NCBI GenBank assembly: GCA_021442155.1
Contig: CM038216.1
Location: 151,677,009 to 151,741,008, forward strand
Origin: Cymbidium sinense
Taxonomy: Eukaryota > Streptophyta > Magnoliopsida > Asparagales > Orchidaceae
Reading direction: 5' to 3'
Length of the DNA: 64,000 nt
Each line of letters begins with the position of its first letter. Position 1 is the stretch's first letter. Positions 1 to 12,300 of the stretch are shown here, in pieces. The position numbers were made by a program, and so were the translations under genes. The notes under the pieces were generated by a model that was not told where the DNA came from, searched no databases, and saw only the letters and a list, made by a program, of their open reading frames with translations.

Positions 1-234
1 AGTCAATGAACCAATCCACACCTCATTTTCAAAACGAGAAGTAACATCTACTTCAATCAACACCATAGCTATCGATTGATATAATTCAATTTAAAGTGAT
101 CATCCCATCCTTTAAATATTGTTTTAGATTCTTGTTTAAATTATCTATAATTCAAATACAATAACATGACCTATCTAAAATTATATAAGAGAATTTTTTT
201 TAGTATGGGTATCTGAAATAATTTCCCTTGGAAT

Positions 235-2054
235 ACAATAACAACAAGCCTTTATCCCACTAAGTGTGATGGGCTACATGAATCCTTCGTCTCCATTGTG
301 TCCTATTATGTGTCAAATTCTCATTTAATTCAAGTATACTAAGGTCATTTTTTATACATCTCAACCAAGTCTTTTAGGTCTTCTCTACCTTCTTAACATA
401 AGACAAATTTAATGCATCTACTCTCCTAACTGTCATCAGACTCCGATGCTTTATGTGGCCAAACCATCTAAGACGACTCTCTCTAATCTTATCTCTAGAG
501 CCGAATTTTTTTTCCTAAAGCATACTCATTTCTCATTTTATCTCTAAGAGTAAAGCCACTCATTCACTGAGCATCCTCATCTAAATAACTTAACTTAGTC
601 TTATGCTTCTCTTTATTGGCCAACATTCTACCATAAGTCATTGTAGGTCTTACCACCATCTTATAAAATTTTCCCTTAAGTTTAAGTAGAACTTTTCTAT
701 CACACAATAGGCCAGATGCATTCCTCCACTTCAACCATCCAACTTGAATTCTACTAATAAGAACATCCATAATTCAAGTTTCTCTTGGACTCCCTCTCTA
801 GTCTTATCAACAAGAAGAATGTCATCAACAAAAAGCATACACCAAGGTACATCTTCCTATAAATGCCTAGTAAGAACATCCATAACTAAAGTAAAATGAT
901 AAGAGCTTAAAGCTGATCCTTGATGTAATCCAACCAAATAGGAAAATATTTTGTCAATCCTCCTTGTGTTTGGGCACAAGTAATGCTCTAGTATACATAT
1001 CCTTAATGACTTGAATATAACCAATATTAACTCCTTCTCTAGAACTCTCCAAAGAACAACTCTTGAAACTTTATCATAAGCTTTCTCTAATTCAATAAAT
1101 ATCATATATAGATCCTCCTTACTTTCTCTATACTTCTCCACCAAATCTCTTAACAAATATATAGCATCCATAGTAGATCTACTTGACATGAAACCAAACT
1201 GATTGTGAGAAACTTTTGTATCACATCGTAACCTATGCTCAATTACTCTCTCCTATAATTTTAATGTATGAATCATTAACTTAATTCCTCTATAATTTGC
1301 ACACTCTTGTGCATCACCTTTAATATTAAATATAGGAACCAACAAACTCTTTCTCCACTCATCCGCATCTTTTAGTCTTTAAAATAACATTAAAAGATTT
1401 GTAAAAAAAAAATTTCTTGATCTCGTAAACATTTCCACACTTCTATTGGAATATCATCCCATCTCAATTTTAATTTTCTTTTTTCTCTAACTTCAAATTT
1501 ACTAATACGACGATAAAAATAAAAATCTCTATTTTTGTTTAGGGTATTAAAATTGCTAAAATCAATCGTACTTTCAAATCGTTCATTGAAAAGTTCATTT
1601 AAATACCTCATCCACCTATTTTCAATATCATTCCTAATAAAAGCACTTTATTATTTTCATCCTTAATACACCTCACTTGAACTAGGTCTTTACTTCTCCT
1701 ATCTCTTTAATTAATTTATACGTATTATTTCTTTCGATATCTAATCTATCAGTATAAATCACTAAAAGTTAAATTTTCAGATCATATATTGTTTCTTAAT
1801 CTCTACGCCAATTTATATCTTTTCCAATTCTCAATTTTACATCTAAACTAAGTTTTATAACAATGCTTTATTTCTTATCTTTTCTCAGACACTCTAACTC
1901 CACCACCAACTATTTTTATTAAAAGAAGTTTTTTCTTTTGATTCTTCAAACACATTTTTAACAACTTACTTAATTTCACTTACTATTTTTTCCCACATAA
2001 CATTAACTTCCTTATGAACATCTCAAATTCTAAGCTCTTGTAACTTGCTCTTAA
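235..2054 (-). mobile_element. LINE A, 5'-truncated RTE-clade retrotransposon
   Basis: On the minus strand this reads as the reverse transcriptase part of a plant RTE LINE. The palm begins with a YDKV motif near 1070-1080, continues through an HQGS...LVMDV block near 860-920, and has a catalytic FVDD (usually FADD) near 822-835. The 3' end is the conserved terminal block plus a short TTG-type tail, seen on the plus strand as aacaacaagcctttatcccac at 240. It is flanked by a 19 bp target-site duplication with one mismatch, aaataatttcccttggaat at 216-234 and its copy at 2055-2073. That fixes both ends and proves target-primed insertion. Frameshifts and stops break the frame, and the endonuclease half is missing. 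It lies in the DCL4 intron after exon 10, in the same orientation as that gene. Confidence 0.9.
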
Positions 2055-2073
2055 AAATAATTCCCCTTGGAAT

Positions 2074-2371
2074 GAACTACAAAAATTAAAACACAATTTT
2101 TCATAATTTTTTTTATCATATAGAAATTATATAATTTTATATAATTACTGATAACATATAAAATAATAAAATTATTTTTCATAAAATTTCTAATAAAATA
2201 ATAAAAAATTATATTTATATTTTATCAAACATAATCGTTACCATAAAAGGTGAAATAAAAAGTCTCTTAATACATTTAGCAATTTTAGAGATAAAATATT
2301 AATAAAGGAAAATAGATCTTATTATAAAATCTATAACAAAATAATATAATATTTGATGCCTCTATGAGATC
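2074..2371. other. AT-rich stretch, nothing recognised
   Basis: Very AT-rich DNA between the right target-site duplication of LINE A and the esterase-like fragment. I see no coding similarity, tandem repeat or structural RNA. It is intronic to DCL4. Confidence 0.5.
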
Positions 2372-2563
2372 GTGGATGATTCATTGATTAGTAATGTACT
2401 ATTGATTGCGGTGTTGGGAACGATAATCAACGAGGTAGGTAAAGATATTAGCTTAGAGGATAAGCCCAATGGAGGTCTAGCAATGTGGAGCTCTTGTTCC
2501 GAGATCTCTCCCTCACCACTCGATCATCTTGTTGTAATGGTCCACGGAATCCTCAACAGGTGA
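2372..2563 (+). pseudogene. Captured DUF676 / alpha-beta hydrolase exon fragment
   Basis: A 63-codon open frame ends in DHLVVMVHGIL, which closely matches the start of the lipase-like DUF676 (putative serine esterase) domain of plant proteins. There the motif is usually followed by G-S/R and the rest of the hydrolase fold. Here the frame stops two residues after the motif, and no catalytic Ser-Asp-His region follows, so this is a fragment. It has higher GC than its surroundings and lies antisense to DCL4 in its intron. That suggests a gene piece carried in by a transposon or by double-strand-break repair. The match is to a short motif, so the family call is moderate. Confidence 0.5.
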
Positions 2564-2958
2564 CTTCGTCAACAATAAAGCATCATTGTCCTTCAATTTG
2601 ATGAAATGAAAGGATGGGCAACTAGACTTCAAACTTAAATGTATTCTTCACTATCACCCTCTTCTATAATTGTCGACTTGAAAAAAAAAAGAAATGGAGT
2701 TCTTGATAAAAATTAGGATTTTTAAGATGGACAATGCTTCACAAAAAATCCCACTTCAAATAAACATCTTGAAAACTATACATGATCCCAACTATCTATC
2801 CATTATTGGCTCCACATGTAGAGGTTCACAACTAATTCCTGCTTAATAGAGTGAGGTTATAATGCATTTGGTCAGAAGTTCAATGAAGTAGCCAATGGAG
2901 ATAAGAAAGCCCCAATATCACTTAATGGCATACTATTATGATAAGAATAAGAAAGAAA

Positions 2959-2961
2959 AGA

Positions 2962-3002
<41 letters not shown>
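2959..3002. repeat. (GA)n microsatellite
   Basis: An uninterrupted AG/GA run of about 40 bp, preceded by a purine-rich lead-in. On the minus (DCL4 sense) strand it is a CT-rich tract inside the intron. Confidence 0.95.
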
Positions 3003-3003
<1 letters not shown>

Positions 3004-3288
3004 CAAGAAAGGAAGATGTGAATAGGTCATTCAATCAATCAATGATCCGAATCTAATCCATATTTATAATCAAAGGACCTATGGTTAAAAGTAAACAAGA
3101 ATTAGTAAAATAACGCAATAAAAGTAATAAGACAGGAAATAAACTTAATAAAGAAAATCAATGTATTATCAAAATAAAATCTTTAAAATCTAACAAATGT
3201 TTGGATCAGATGGCCACCATCAAAGCACATTGACTTATGGATAAAAAGAACATCTCTCAAATTGAAATTTCAAAAAAAAAAAAATTAC

Positions 3289-3385
3289 CTATAGGTGGAA
3301 AGGATACCAATTAGCAGCGACAATTTTTGTGAACAAAATGGTTCTTCTAATGCGTCCAAAGAAAGTAAATCTGAAGAAGAGTCGT
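3289..3385 (-). CDS. DCL4: DCL4 exon 10
   Basis: This 97 bp exon completes an Asp codon begun in exon 9, then encodes [16 protein letters not shown] and [15 protein letters not shown], and ends two bases into an Arg codon. The acceptor is CTTTTCAG and the donor is TATAG|GTAATT. The segment equals the SDLLSL...EPLFSRKLVQLIKILSVFR stretch of Arabidopsis DCL4, just before the second helicase lobe. The following exon, which should begin the conserved helicase C lobe, was not found in 1-3288 and is presumably outside the window. Confidence 0.88.
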
Positions 3386-6300
3386 CTGAAAAGTCAAGTG
3401 GTTTATCAGAAACAGAAATTCTAGGTACTGCAATTTGTATTGCTGTAACAATAATTTTAAATGTCAAAAGAGTGCTTCAGCAAATGATACACAAGGCCGG
3501 TCCCAAACAGTTGTAAAAAAAACACTAAGGATGATGATGATAATGATGCTGATGAAACTATAGGGAATATTAAAGAGGATGATAATCTGACAAATCAATT
3601 GGGACCTATGCTTGATGTTTCTAAAGGAAGCTATCCACGAATGACAGTAATAGAATGCAGAGCAAGCAGGAATCACTTTGGATGAACCATGAAATTATTC
3701 AAACTTATTTGGTTTCAAGTTTCAAAAAATGAATCTCATTCCAAACTTGTAAAATTCATGTGCCTAATAACTGAGTCAAATTCAACTCGGGTCACATTCT
3801 GTCTGACATTTCATTTGAGTCTACATGGGCCAGCCTTCTTACTACCATCATTTGACAGATTTGATTGTTGTGTTTAACTTTAAATTTTTAAATATATATA
3901 TATTGGTAGGTATTTAAAATAAGAGTAACTCCCACTCCCACTCCCAAACCCCGCCACCCCCCCTCCCTAGCCCCAAACAGTTATTGCATTTAAACTATTA
4001 GATTAAGCTGTCAAATGCTTAAGATGTTCACAACATTAGTGCAGCAGTGATATCTAATTGCATTGCCTGGCATGTTGCATGGGTATAGCGAAATGTATGT
4101 TAACATACTTACTTACCAATGCAGTTAAGAATAAATATATCACCAGTTGGAAGTTGAAAATTTGTAAGCTTTATGTTATACGAATGTAGGACTAAAAAAC
4201 TAATCATGTTGATTATTGAATGCATATACATATTTTCAGACTGCACGTGTAAATAAGGAAAAATATATCATCGTCCTTGCATTGATCTCAATGTTTCTTC
4301 GTTATCATAGAAACACATCAATAGATTATACGACATATTTCTAGGCATAATCATGAACATAGCAACATGCAACGCCAATTCAATGAACACAACGTGAAAA
4401 CAATTTCAGCTCTTTGGTTTATTGTTTTTGAAGAGCAAATTAGAGAACTTCACACAGCTTCCAAAAAGAAAGAACTAGATGAAATGATAAAGCAATAATG
4501 ACATAATTTATCAGAAACGGGGGAAATTCATTCCAACAAGAATATCTTATAACTGAAATCAGAAACATACCACCACAAATGCTAAAATCCAAAATCGATG
4601 CAGCCTTTTCTAAAAATTGATCTGTGATGTTGTCATGATCGCCACTTTCATCTTTATTGCTTTGAGAAAGTCGAGATTCCTCAAAATTTGAAAGAATTTT
4701 CAAAACCTATCATAACAAGCGATGAAATTAGCTCATGTCAAAAATGAATTTGGAAAACAAAGTTCAGTATCACTATTTTTGCTAGAGATAAAGGTCCAAA
4801 TTTTGAATGTCTGGTTGCTCAAAAGAATCTAATCAAAAATATAATAAAAAAATAAACAAGGAAATAGCAGAATTTAGGTACATAGCCATGGTTCCCTTGG
4901 AAGCATACTGAACATTTTGGTCACAGTTAACAGGTATCTACACCAGAAGTGGCACGTAACAAGATGGCAATAAAATTCATCAAGTTACTCCGAATTCCCT
5001 GTTCTTGAAAATTAGAATGAAATGATAGAAGAAAAAAGAAGAGATCAAATGATTAAATTTTATTCCATTTGTTTTCTGTCAAAGAAAAGATAAACCAAGG
5101 AAAAAAACAAATCTAAAAGCCAACTTTACTTCTAAAATTCAAATTAAATAAACAATAGAAATAAAAACTTATTGCCCATGGATTGCTAAATAAATGTATC
5201 TAAAAGGTTGTTGTCTATAAAATGTTGGAATGTTGCAAAAGGAAGGCTACAATTTACAAATTTGCTACATTGTTGAATATGAAAAGTGTTAATATTAGGC
5301 TCAAAATTATTTCAATACTCTTCCTAAAGTTAGGTTGTATATGTTAATCATGCCCAACTTGTTTTGATCATATCACTTCCATATCAAAAAAATATTTTAA
5401 ATTTTACAAGTCTCTTGCTCCAATTTTTTGTCAAAAATACTTTTAATCTGATTAGCTCCTCCTCAAAATAATATATCAACATAATATCATCTATATAAAC
5501 AATCAAAATCACTTAATTTAGACGAGCATTTAATAAAGATAATGTGGTTAACTTGTTGGGTGCATTTCCACTTTTCAACAAATGTGAAAAATGTCAAACC
5601 AAGCAAGAGGGGATTGTTAGAAGCCACATTGAGCTTTTCTAAGTTTGCATTTCTTGTTAGTATTTCTTTGATTTCAAATTATGGTGGGATCTTCATGTAT
5701 ATTTAGTCAAACTTTTGATTAAGAAAACATTTTAGGAAAATTTACATACATAGCACACAATTCTTATGCATTAGCAAAATTCAAATTATGTTGAGTTTGA
5801 CAATGAGAGAGAGTTTCTTAACAATCAGTATCATATGATTGAGTACACCATTTTTTGATAAATCAAGCTTTAAATGTATCCACATTCCCACTACATATTT
5901 GACAATAAAGAATCAATTGCATCCAATTGGCTTCTTTCCTAATGGAAGTTCATAAACTTTTCAACATATCATTCTTATTTGCAGCAAAAAATTTCTTTTC
6001 TTATAGTTTTTATCCACTAGAGTTTAATATCCTAAAACAAGGATTATTAATATAATAATAGTAAATTGGCAGCATCAATTCACATAGAATCGATGTCGCC
6101 AATCCCAATCACGAAAAAAGGAGCCTGGGACAACCAAAATGCGAGAGAGTGAGTGAAGTCAAGAGAGAGAGTGAGGTCGAGAGAGATGGAGAAGAAATTT
6201 ATCCTATCAATCTCGCATCCACTGTGGGTCAAAGCTCTGGTGCATGCTACAGCAAACCACAAGCCATATTTGAATTCCCCAAGATGACGAAGATGGGATC

Positions 6301-9300
6301 TTCTGCGTGGCCGTCGTGGTCAAGCCAAGTGGGCTACCTCTTACAAGCGCCAAAGGATGTCGAGAAGATGAGGAAGAGAATCAAACTCGCGTGCACGAGC
6401 CTGCGTGTGCTCAGGTGCAGGCACTATACAAACTGAGAGAGTATAGGAGAAGGTGAAGTTTATTTATAGATTGAAACTAAGTTATAATTTAATTATGGCT
6501 AATCCAAGATATGAAACTCTAACCCTATTCAAAAAGAAAATTTTTGTTTTAATTAGGAAATTTATAAAGCAGGTTAAATCAGCAAAAAATCTAAATTTCC
6601 TGACCTCTAGGTAAGGTTTTGATACCTTAGTTCTCTTTATTAGTGAATATCATTGGATTAAATTAAAAATCAAGCTTAATGTTGAGAGAATTTTAATTTC
6701 ATTAGAAGTATTAAAAAAAAGAACAAAATCAGCTAAGAATTGGATGTTTGCACACTTATAAGAAAGACCTACAATACTCTTTTTCTTTTTAAATGTATGA
6801 ATATTATGGCTAACATAAGACCCTAATCTTTCAAGTGAAGATTAAGTAAGAAACTACTAAGATCACTTAACTTAAATTTATTTATTAATTAAACATAGTA
6901 AAAATGCAATTGAATTATTTTAAATTCATAAAATAATTTCAATCCTTTCTTGTGTATAGCATAGGTCACATTCAATATATTAAATGCTAATTATATATAT
7001 GAATACTATATTAACTGTTGGAATGAAATTGAGTTTAATACACATGAATAAAATATTATAATATAGTATATCACTAGTGAGGGGAGAGTTATATAACATT
7101 AATTTCAGACACACACAATAATATAAAAGTTATGAATCTTAAATAGTGGGAAATAAAAATTAACTCTGAAGAGATGGATTCGAGAGAAATATAAAATATT
7201 AACAGAATATAGAATATTAAGTTAAATTCAAATCATTAGGGAAGTCATAAAATTAATAAAATAATTCATTAATGAATACTAATCACATGTATGATAATTA
7301 CTATAGATAATTCAAATTAAGAAAAAATCTTCTAAGGAAATGAGACGCATCAAGGTGCACATTAAAGTGGGTAACTATATTTATTTATTAAAGTGATTAA
7401 ATCCTTTTTCCTACACAAATGCATTTGAATTCTTAGATAGATATGACTATAATAGCCTTTTTATGATAACATTTTATGCTTTATAATACCTCTTCATATC
7501 GAATAGAAAATTTTTCAAAGTCATTCATGTATTTAATTTCACATGTTTCTCGTATTATGCATTGAGTGTTTTGAAGTCTACATGATTACCTCACAAATGC
7601 ATAATATAAATGTTAATGAAATGAATAAAATGTGTTTCAAAACTTATGTAATAGAATGTGTATATTGATGATAGAATTTCACCCCCTTATGATATTGGCT
7701 AGGAACACAATATTCACATGCACGTAAATAAAAATGAAAATTAAAATAAAATAGTTGCTTATCTCTTTAGATGGATTTGAAAAAGATTTATTTTAGACGT
7801 TGACTCATGTGATGATTGTATATATGAAATAATAAAGTTTACTATACCATTTAAGTAATTTTATTTCACTTTACTTTCCATGCCAACTATTATATGACCG
7901 CTCATACATGTTATTTCATTTCTCTTGAATTACTATAGTTTAGAAATATTTTTATCAACTGAGTTATTAACTTACATATTAATTGTTGCAAATTTTCAAG
8001 CAATCTTCCAGTAAACTAATGTATAGTAAAAGGAACTTTGTTTACAATCGCCGGGGGATTTTTTGTGATAGGTAATTGGAAAATCTTATGTTTTATGTAA
8101 TTTCAAACTTGGATGTCTGCAGTCTTAGACAAATTTTGGACTTTTAGTGACTCTTTATGAATTTGAAAGATTTATATATATTCTGCTATTTTGGATGTAT
8201 TTAATTAAAATATTTTATGTCCGACCATTCATTCTCTCCTTGGTAGCTTTTGGGCAGAGACATGACACAAAGGGCCTAAGATCTTCATAAATATTATTTT
8301 GAAGAGCTAAGGACCAAATTGGTCCCCCAACTATTTATGGAGGACAAAAATAATCTCAGACTATATAAATGAACTAATTTAGTCCCTTGACTATTTAAAA
8401 ATGGGCCAATTAATCCTATCGTTTATATTTGGATGGAAATGAGTAGACATATAATAAAAAATGTGGGGCAATATCGAAATTATAAAATAAGTTAACATTA
8501 CAATGGCATTTAATATAATAAAAAATACATAAATTTTATGCCAAAAAATTTATTTGCTAAAAAATATATATAATATTAATCCAATCTCCTAGAATAAGAT
8601 TGTATCTATCGCACACAAGAAAAGAAATTGATAAAAAAATGAGATACTTCATAAAGCTAAAAAAAATTAAAATTTCAAAAATGTCCCTGCTTTTAACACC
8701 TCATATCATTAATTTGAATAGTGAGACTAAATTGATCTCTTTTCAAATAGTCAGAAGACTAAATTACTCCTTTTATTTAGTCTAAAACTATTTTAGCATT
8801 TCATAAATAATTGAGGGACCAATTTGATCTTTAACTCTTATTTGGAATTTGTCTTTCATCAAAGTTGAGAACATTTTATAAGCTATAAAATCAAAATTGG
8901 GTATTTGGTGCATTATCTCACCCCTTTTCTTAAGTCAATAAGACGATAAAATCAGTAATATCATCTATGAAATTATTCTCACCAACTTATACTTCATTGA
9001 TCATTAACCTAGGTTCAAGTTCTTGGGCGTGTTGGATATGTATTGATCATTCCCCTTCTTAGGTTAACTTTTCCCTTATAGTATAAACACAAAGCTCATT
9101 ATACATAAATTGGGTGTATTGACAAGAGGATGAAGGAGTTTACGATTAATCAAATAAGCTCTAACCTTGGAATTTTAGAAAGATTGTGGTTGTTGTAGAG
9201 TTTAAGGAAGGTTATATTCAAGGAATTGTAAATTTTGGTTTTAACTTGAGGAATAATATTTTTGCATTTTATATTGAAGGTGTCTCCAATAAAAATACCC

Positions 9301-12300
9301 TAAGTAGATTCAGGGCCTAATTTGCTTCCATGTTGATCAACAACAAAAAGCTTTTATCCCACTATGTGGGATCGGCTACATGAATCATTCTTCTCAATTG
9401 TGTCCTATTAAGTGTCAAATTCTCATTTAATTTTAATGAACTAAGGTCTTTTTTTTACATCATAACCAAGTCTTTTTAAGTCTACCTCTACCTTTCTTAA
9501 CATAAAGCAAATCTAATACATCTACTCTCCTAATTGAGTCATCACACGGCCAACGCTTTATGTGACCAAACCATCTATAAGACGACTCTCTCTAATTTTA
9601 TCTACTACTTGGAACTACTCCAACCTTTTTATGAATATACTCATTTCGCATTTTATCTCTAAGAAAAGCCACTCATCCACCAAAGCACCCTCATCTCTGT
9701 AACATTGAACTTAATTTTAAGCTTCTCTTTTACTGGCCAACAATCAGCACCATGAATCATTGTACATCTTCTAAATTTTCCCTTAAGTCTAAGCGATACT
9801 TTTCTGTCACCCAACAAGTCAGATGCATTCCTCTACCTTAGCCATCCAACTGAATTCTACTAATAACATCCTCATCGATTTCACCATCATTTTTTACAGT
9901 AGACCTGAGATATCTGAAACGTTCACTCTTTTCAATGACTTGATCATCTAATATCATAACACCACCACTAGAACTTCTACAACTAAAATTATACTCCATA
10001 TTCAATTTTAGATCTACTCAAATGAAAACCTTTAGACTAAGGTTGACCTCAATAATTCAAGTTTCTCTTGGACTCCCTCTCTAGTTTTATCAACAAGAAG
10101 AATGTCATTAGCAAAAAGCATACACCAAAGCACATCCTCCTAGAAATGCCTAGTAAGAGCATCCATTCTTTTTATTGTTGTATTAGTAATTTTGAAGTTA
10201 GAAAGACTTTAAAGACAATGAAATACTTAAGAGATCGAGGAATTTCTTGGCCTACTAATCTTTTTAATGTTATTTTAAAGACTAAAAAGATGTCAGATGA
10301 ATGAAATAAAAGTGTTTAGGTTCCTATATTTAAGAATAAAGATGATGCACAAGAATGCAAATTTTAGAGGAATTAAGTTAATGTGTTATACATTAAAATT
10401 ATGGAAAAGAGTAATTGAGCATAGGTTATTATATGATATAAAAGTTTCTCAAAGTCAATTCTGTTTCATGCCTAGTAAATTTACAATGGATGAGGTTTGA
10501 TGAAGAAGTATTGAGAAAGTAAGGAGGATCTACCTATGATATTTGTTGATTTAAAGAAAGCATATGATAAGGTTCCAAGACAAGTGCTTTGGAGAGTTCT
10601 AGAAAAGAGGAGTTAATATGGTTATATTCACGTTACTAAGGATATGTATACTAGAGCTGTTACTTGTGTCCAAACACAAGGAGGATTGATAAAGTATTTT
10701 TTCTATTTCAATTGGATTATATCAAGGATTGACGTATGTAGTATATTTTTTTATTTTATTAAGGGTACAAAGATTGTTAAAATCAATTGTATTCTCATAT
10801 CCTTCAATGAAAAGATTATCAAAATATCTAATCCACTTATGTTCAATATCCTTTTTCTAAGAAAAATACTTTGTGATTTCATCTTTAATGCACCTCACTT
10901 GAACTAGATCTTTGCTTCTCCTACCTATTTGCTTAACTAACTTATACATACGTCTTTCACCTCCTTCGATATCCAATCTACTATATAAATCACTATAAAC
11001 TAAATTTTATGCATCACATATTGATTTCTTATAATCTCAACAAGTCATTTTATATCTTTCTCAATTCTCCGAATTTTTAGAACTAAACCAAGTTTTATAA
11101 CAAAGCTTGCTTCCATGTTGATAATGAATATAAATGAAGACCAACACCTAAAAAATTTCAAGAGAGTAGAAGATAAAATTTTGGTCTTGAAAAGTAAACT
11201 CGAAAGGATTGGAACAAAGTTGTGTTTAAAATTTAAGAACTCTTGAAGACTTTCAATCAAAAAGACAAGTAGTTTTGACAATAACCCGTCCTTAAAAATA
11301 TTTATAGAGAATATTAGTGATTTGACCACCTCAAAGAGATGTATTTCTTATATCAATGACCTACTTTGTTGAGGGATGCTGATGTAAGAGATAATTTAGT
11401 AGGACCGACATCCTTGGCATTGTTGATTTTTAGTACTTAATTTTCTTGATTGAAACTTAGCGTAAATGATATTGCTAACAACAACAACAAGCCTTTATCC
11501 CACTAAGTGGGGTCGGCAACATGAATCATTCATCTCCATTGTGTCCTATTATGTGTCAAATTCTCATTTAATTTAAGTATACTAAAGTCATTTTTTATAC
11601 ATCTTAACACGCTTTTAGGTCTACCTCTACCTTTCTTAACATAAAGAAAATGCATCTACTCACCCAATGTCATCTGGACTACCGACGCTTTTATGTGGTC
11701 AAACCATCTAGCGCTCTCTCTAATCTTATCATTACTCCAACTTTTTCCCAAACATACTCATTTAGCATTTTATCTCAAGAGTGAAGCTCATCCACCTAAG
11801 CATCCTCATCATCTCGTAACACTTAACTTAGTCTTTATCTTTTATTAGCCAACATTCTCGCTCCATAAGTCATTACAAGTCTTACCACCATCTTATAAAA
11901 TTTTTCCTTAAGTTTAAGTGAAACTTTTCTATCACACAAAGCCGATGTATTCTTCCACTTCAACCATCCAACTTGAATTCTACTAATAACATCTCCATCT
12001 ATTTCACCATCATTTTGAACAAGAGCCTAAATATTTGAATCGCTCACTCTTATTATGACTTGTTCACCTAATGTCACAACACTACTACTAGAACTTCTAC
12101 AACTAAAATTACACTCAATATATTCAATTTAAGATCTACTTAAATGAAAACCTTTAGACTCTAATGTTGACCTCCATAATTCAAGTTTCTCTTGGACTCC
12201 CTCTTTAGTCTTATTAACAAGAAGAATGTCATCAACAAAAAGCATACACCAAGGTACATCTTCCTGTAAATGTCTAGTAAGAACATTCATAACTAAAGCA

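Noticed and set aside
564..1611. LINE A frames as functional genes.
   Set aside because: The RT is split across frames with stops and the endonuclease is absent.
3295..3516. Plus-strand frame rich in Ser and Glu.
   Set aside because: It is the antisense shadow of DCL4 exon 10, whose splice sites and phase fit the minus strand.
10166..10740. LINE B explained by ordinary twin priming.
   Set aside because: Twin priming leaves the inverted part at the 5' end. Here a correctly oriented 5' part follows it.
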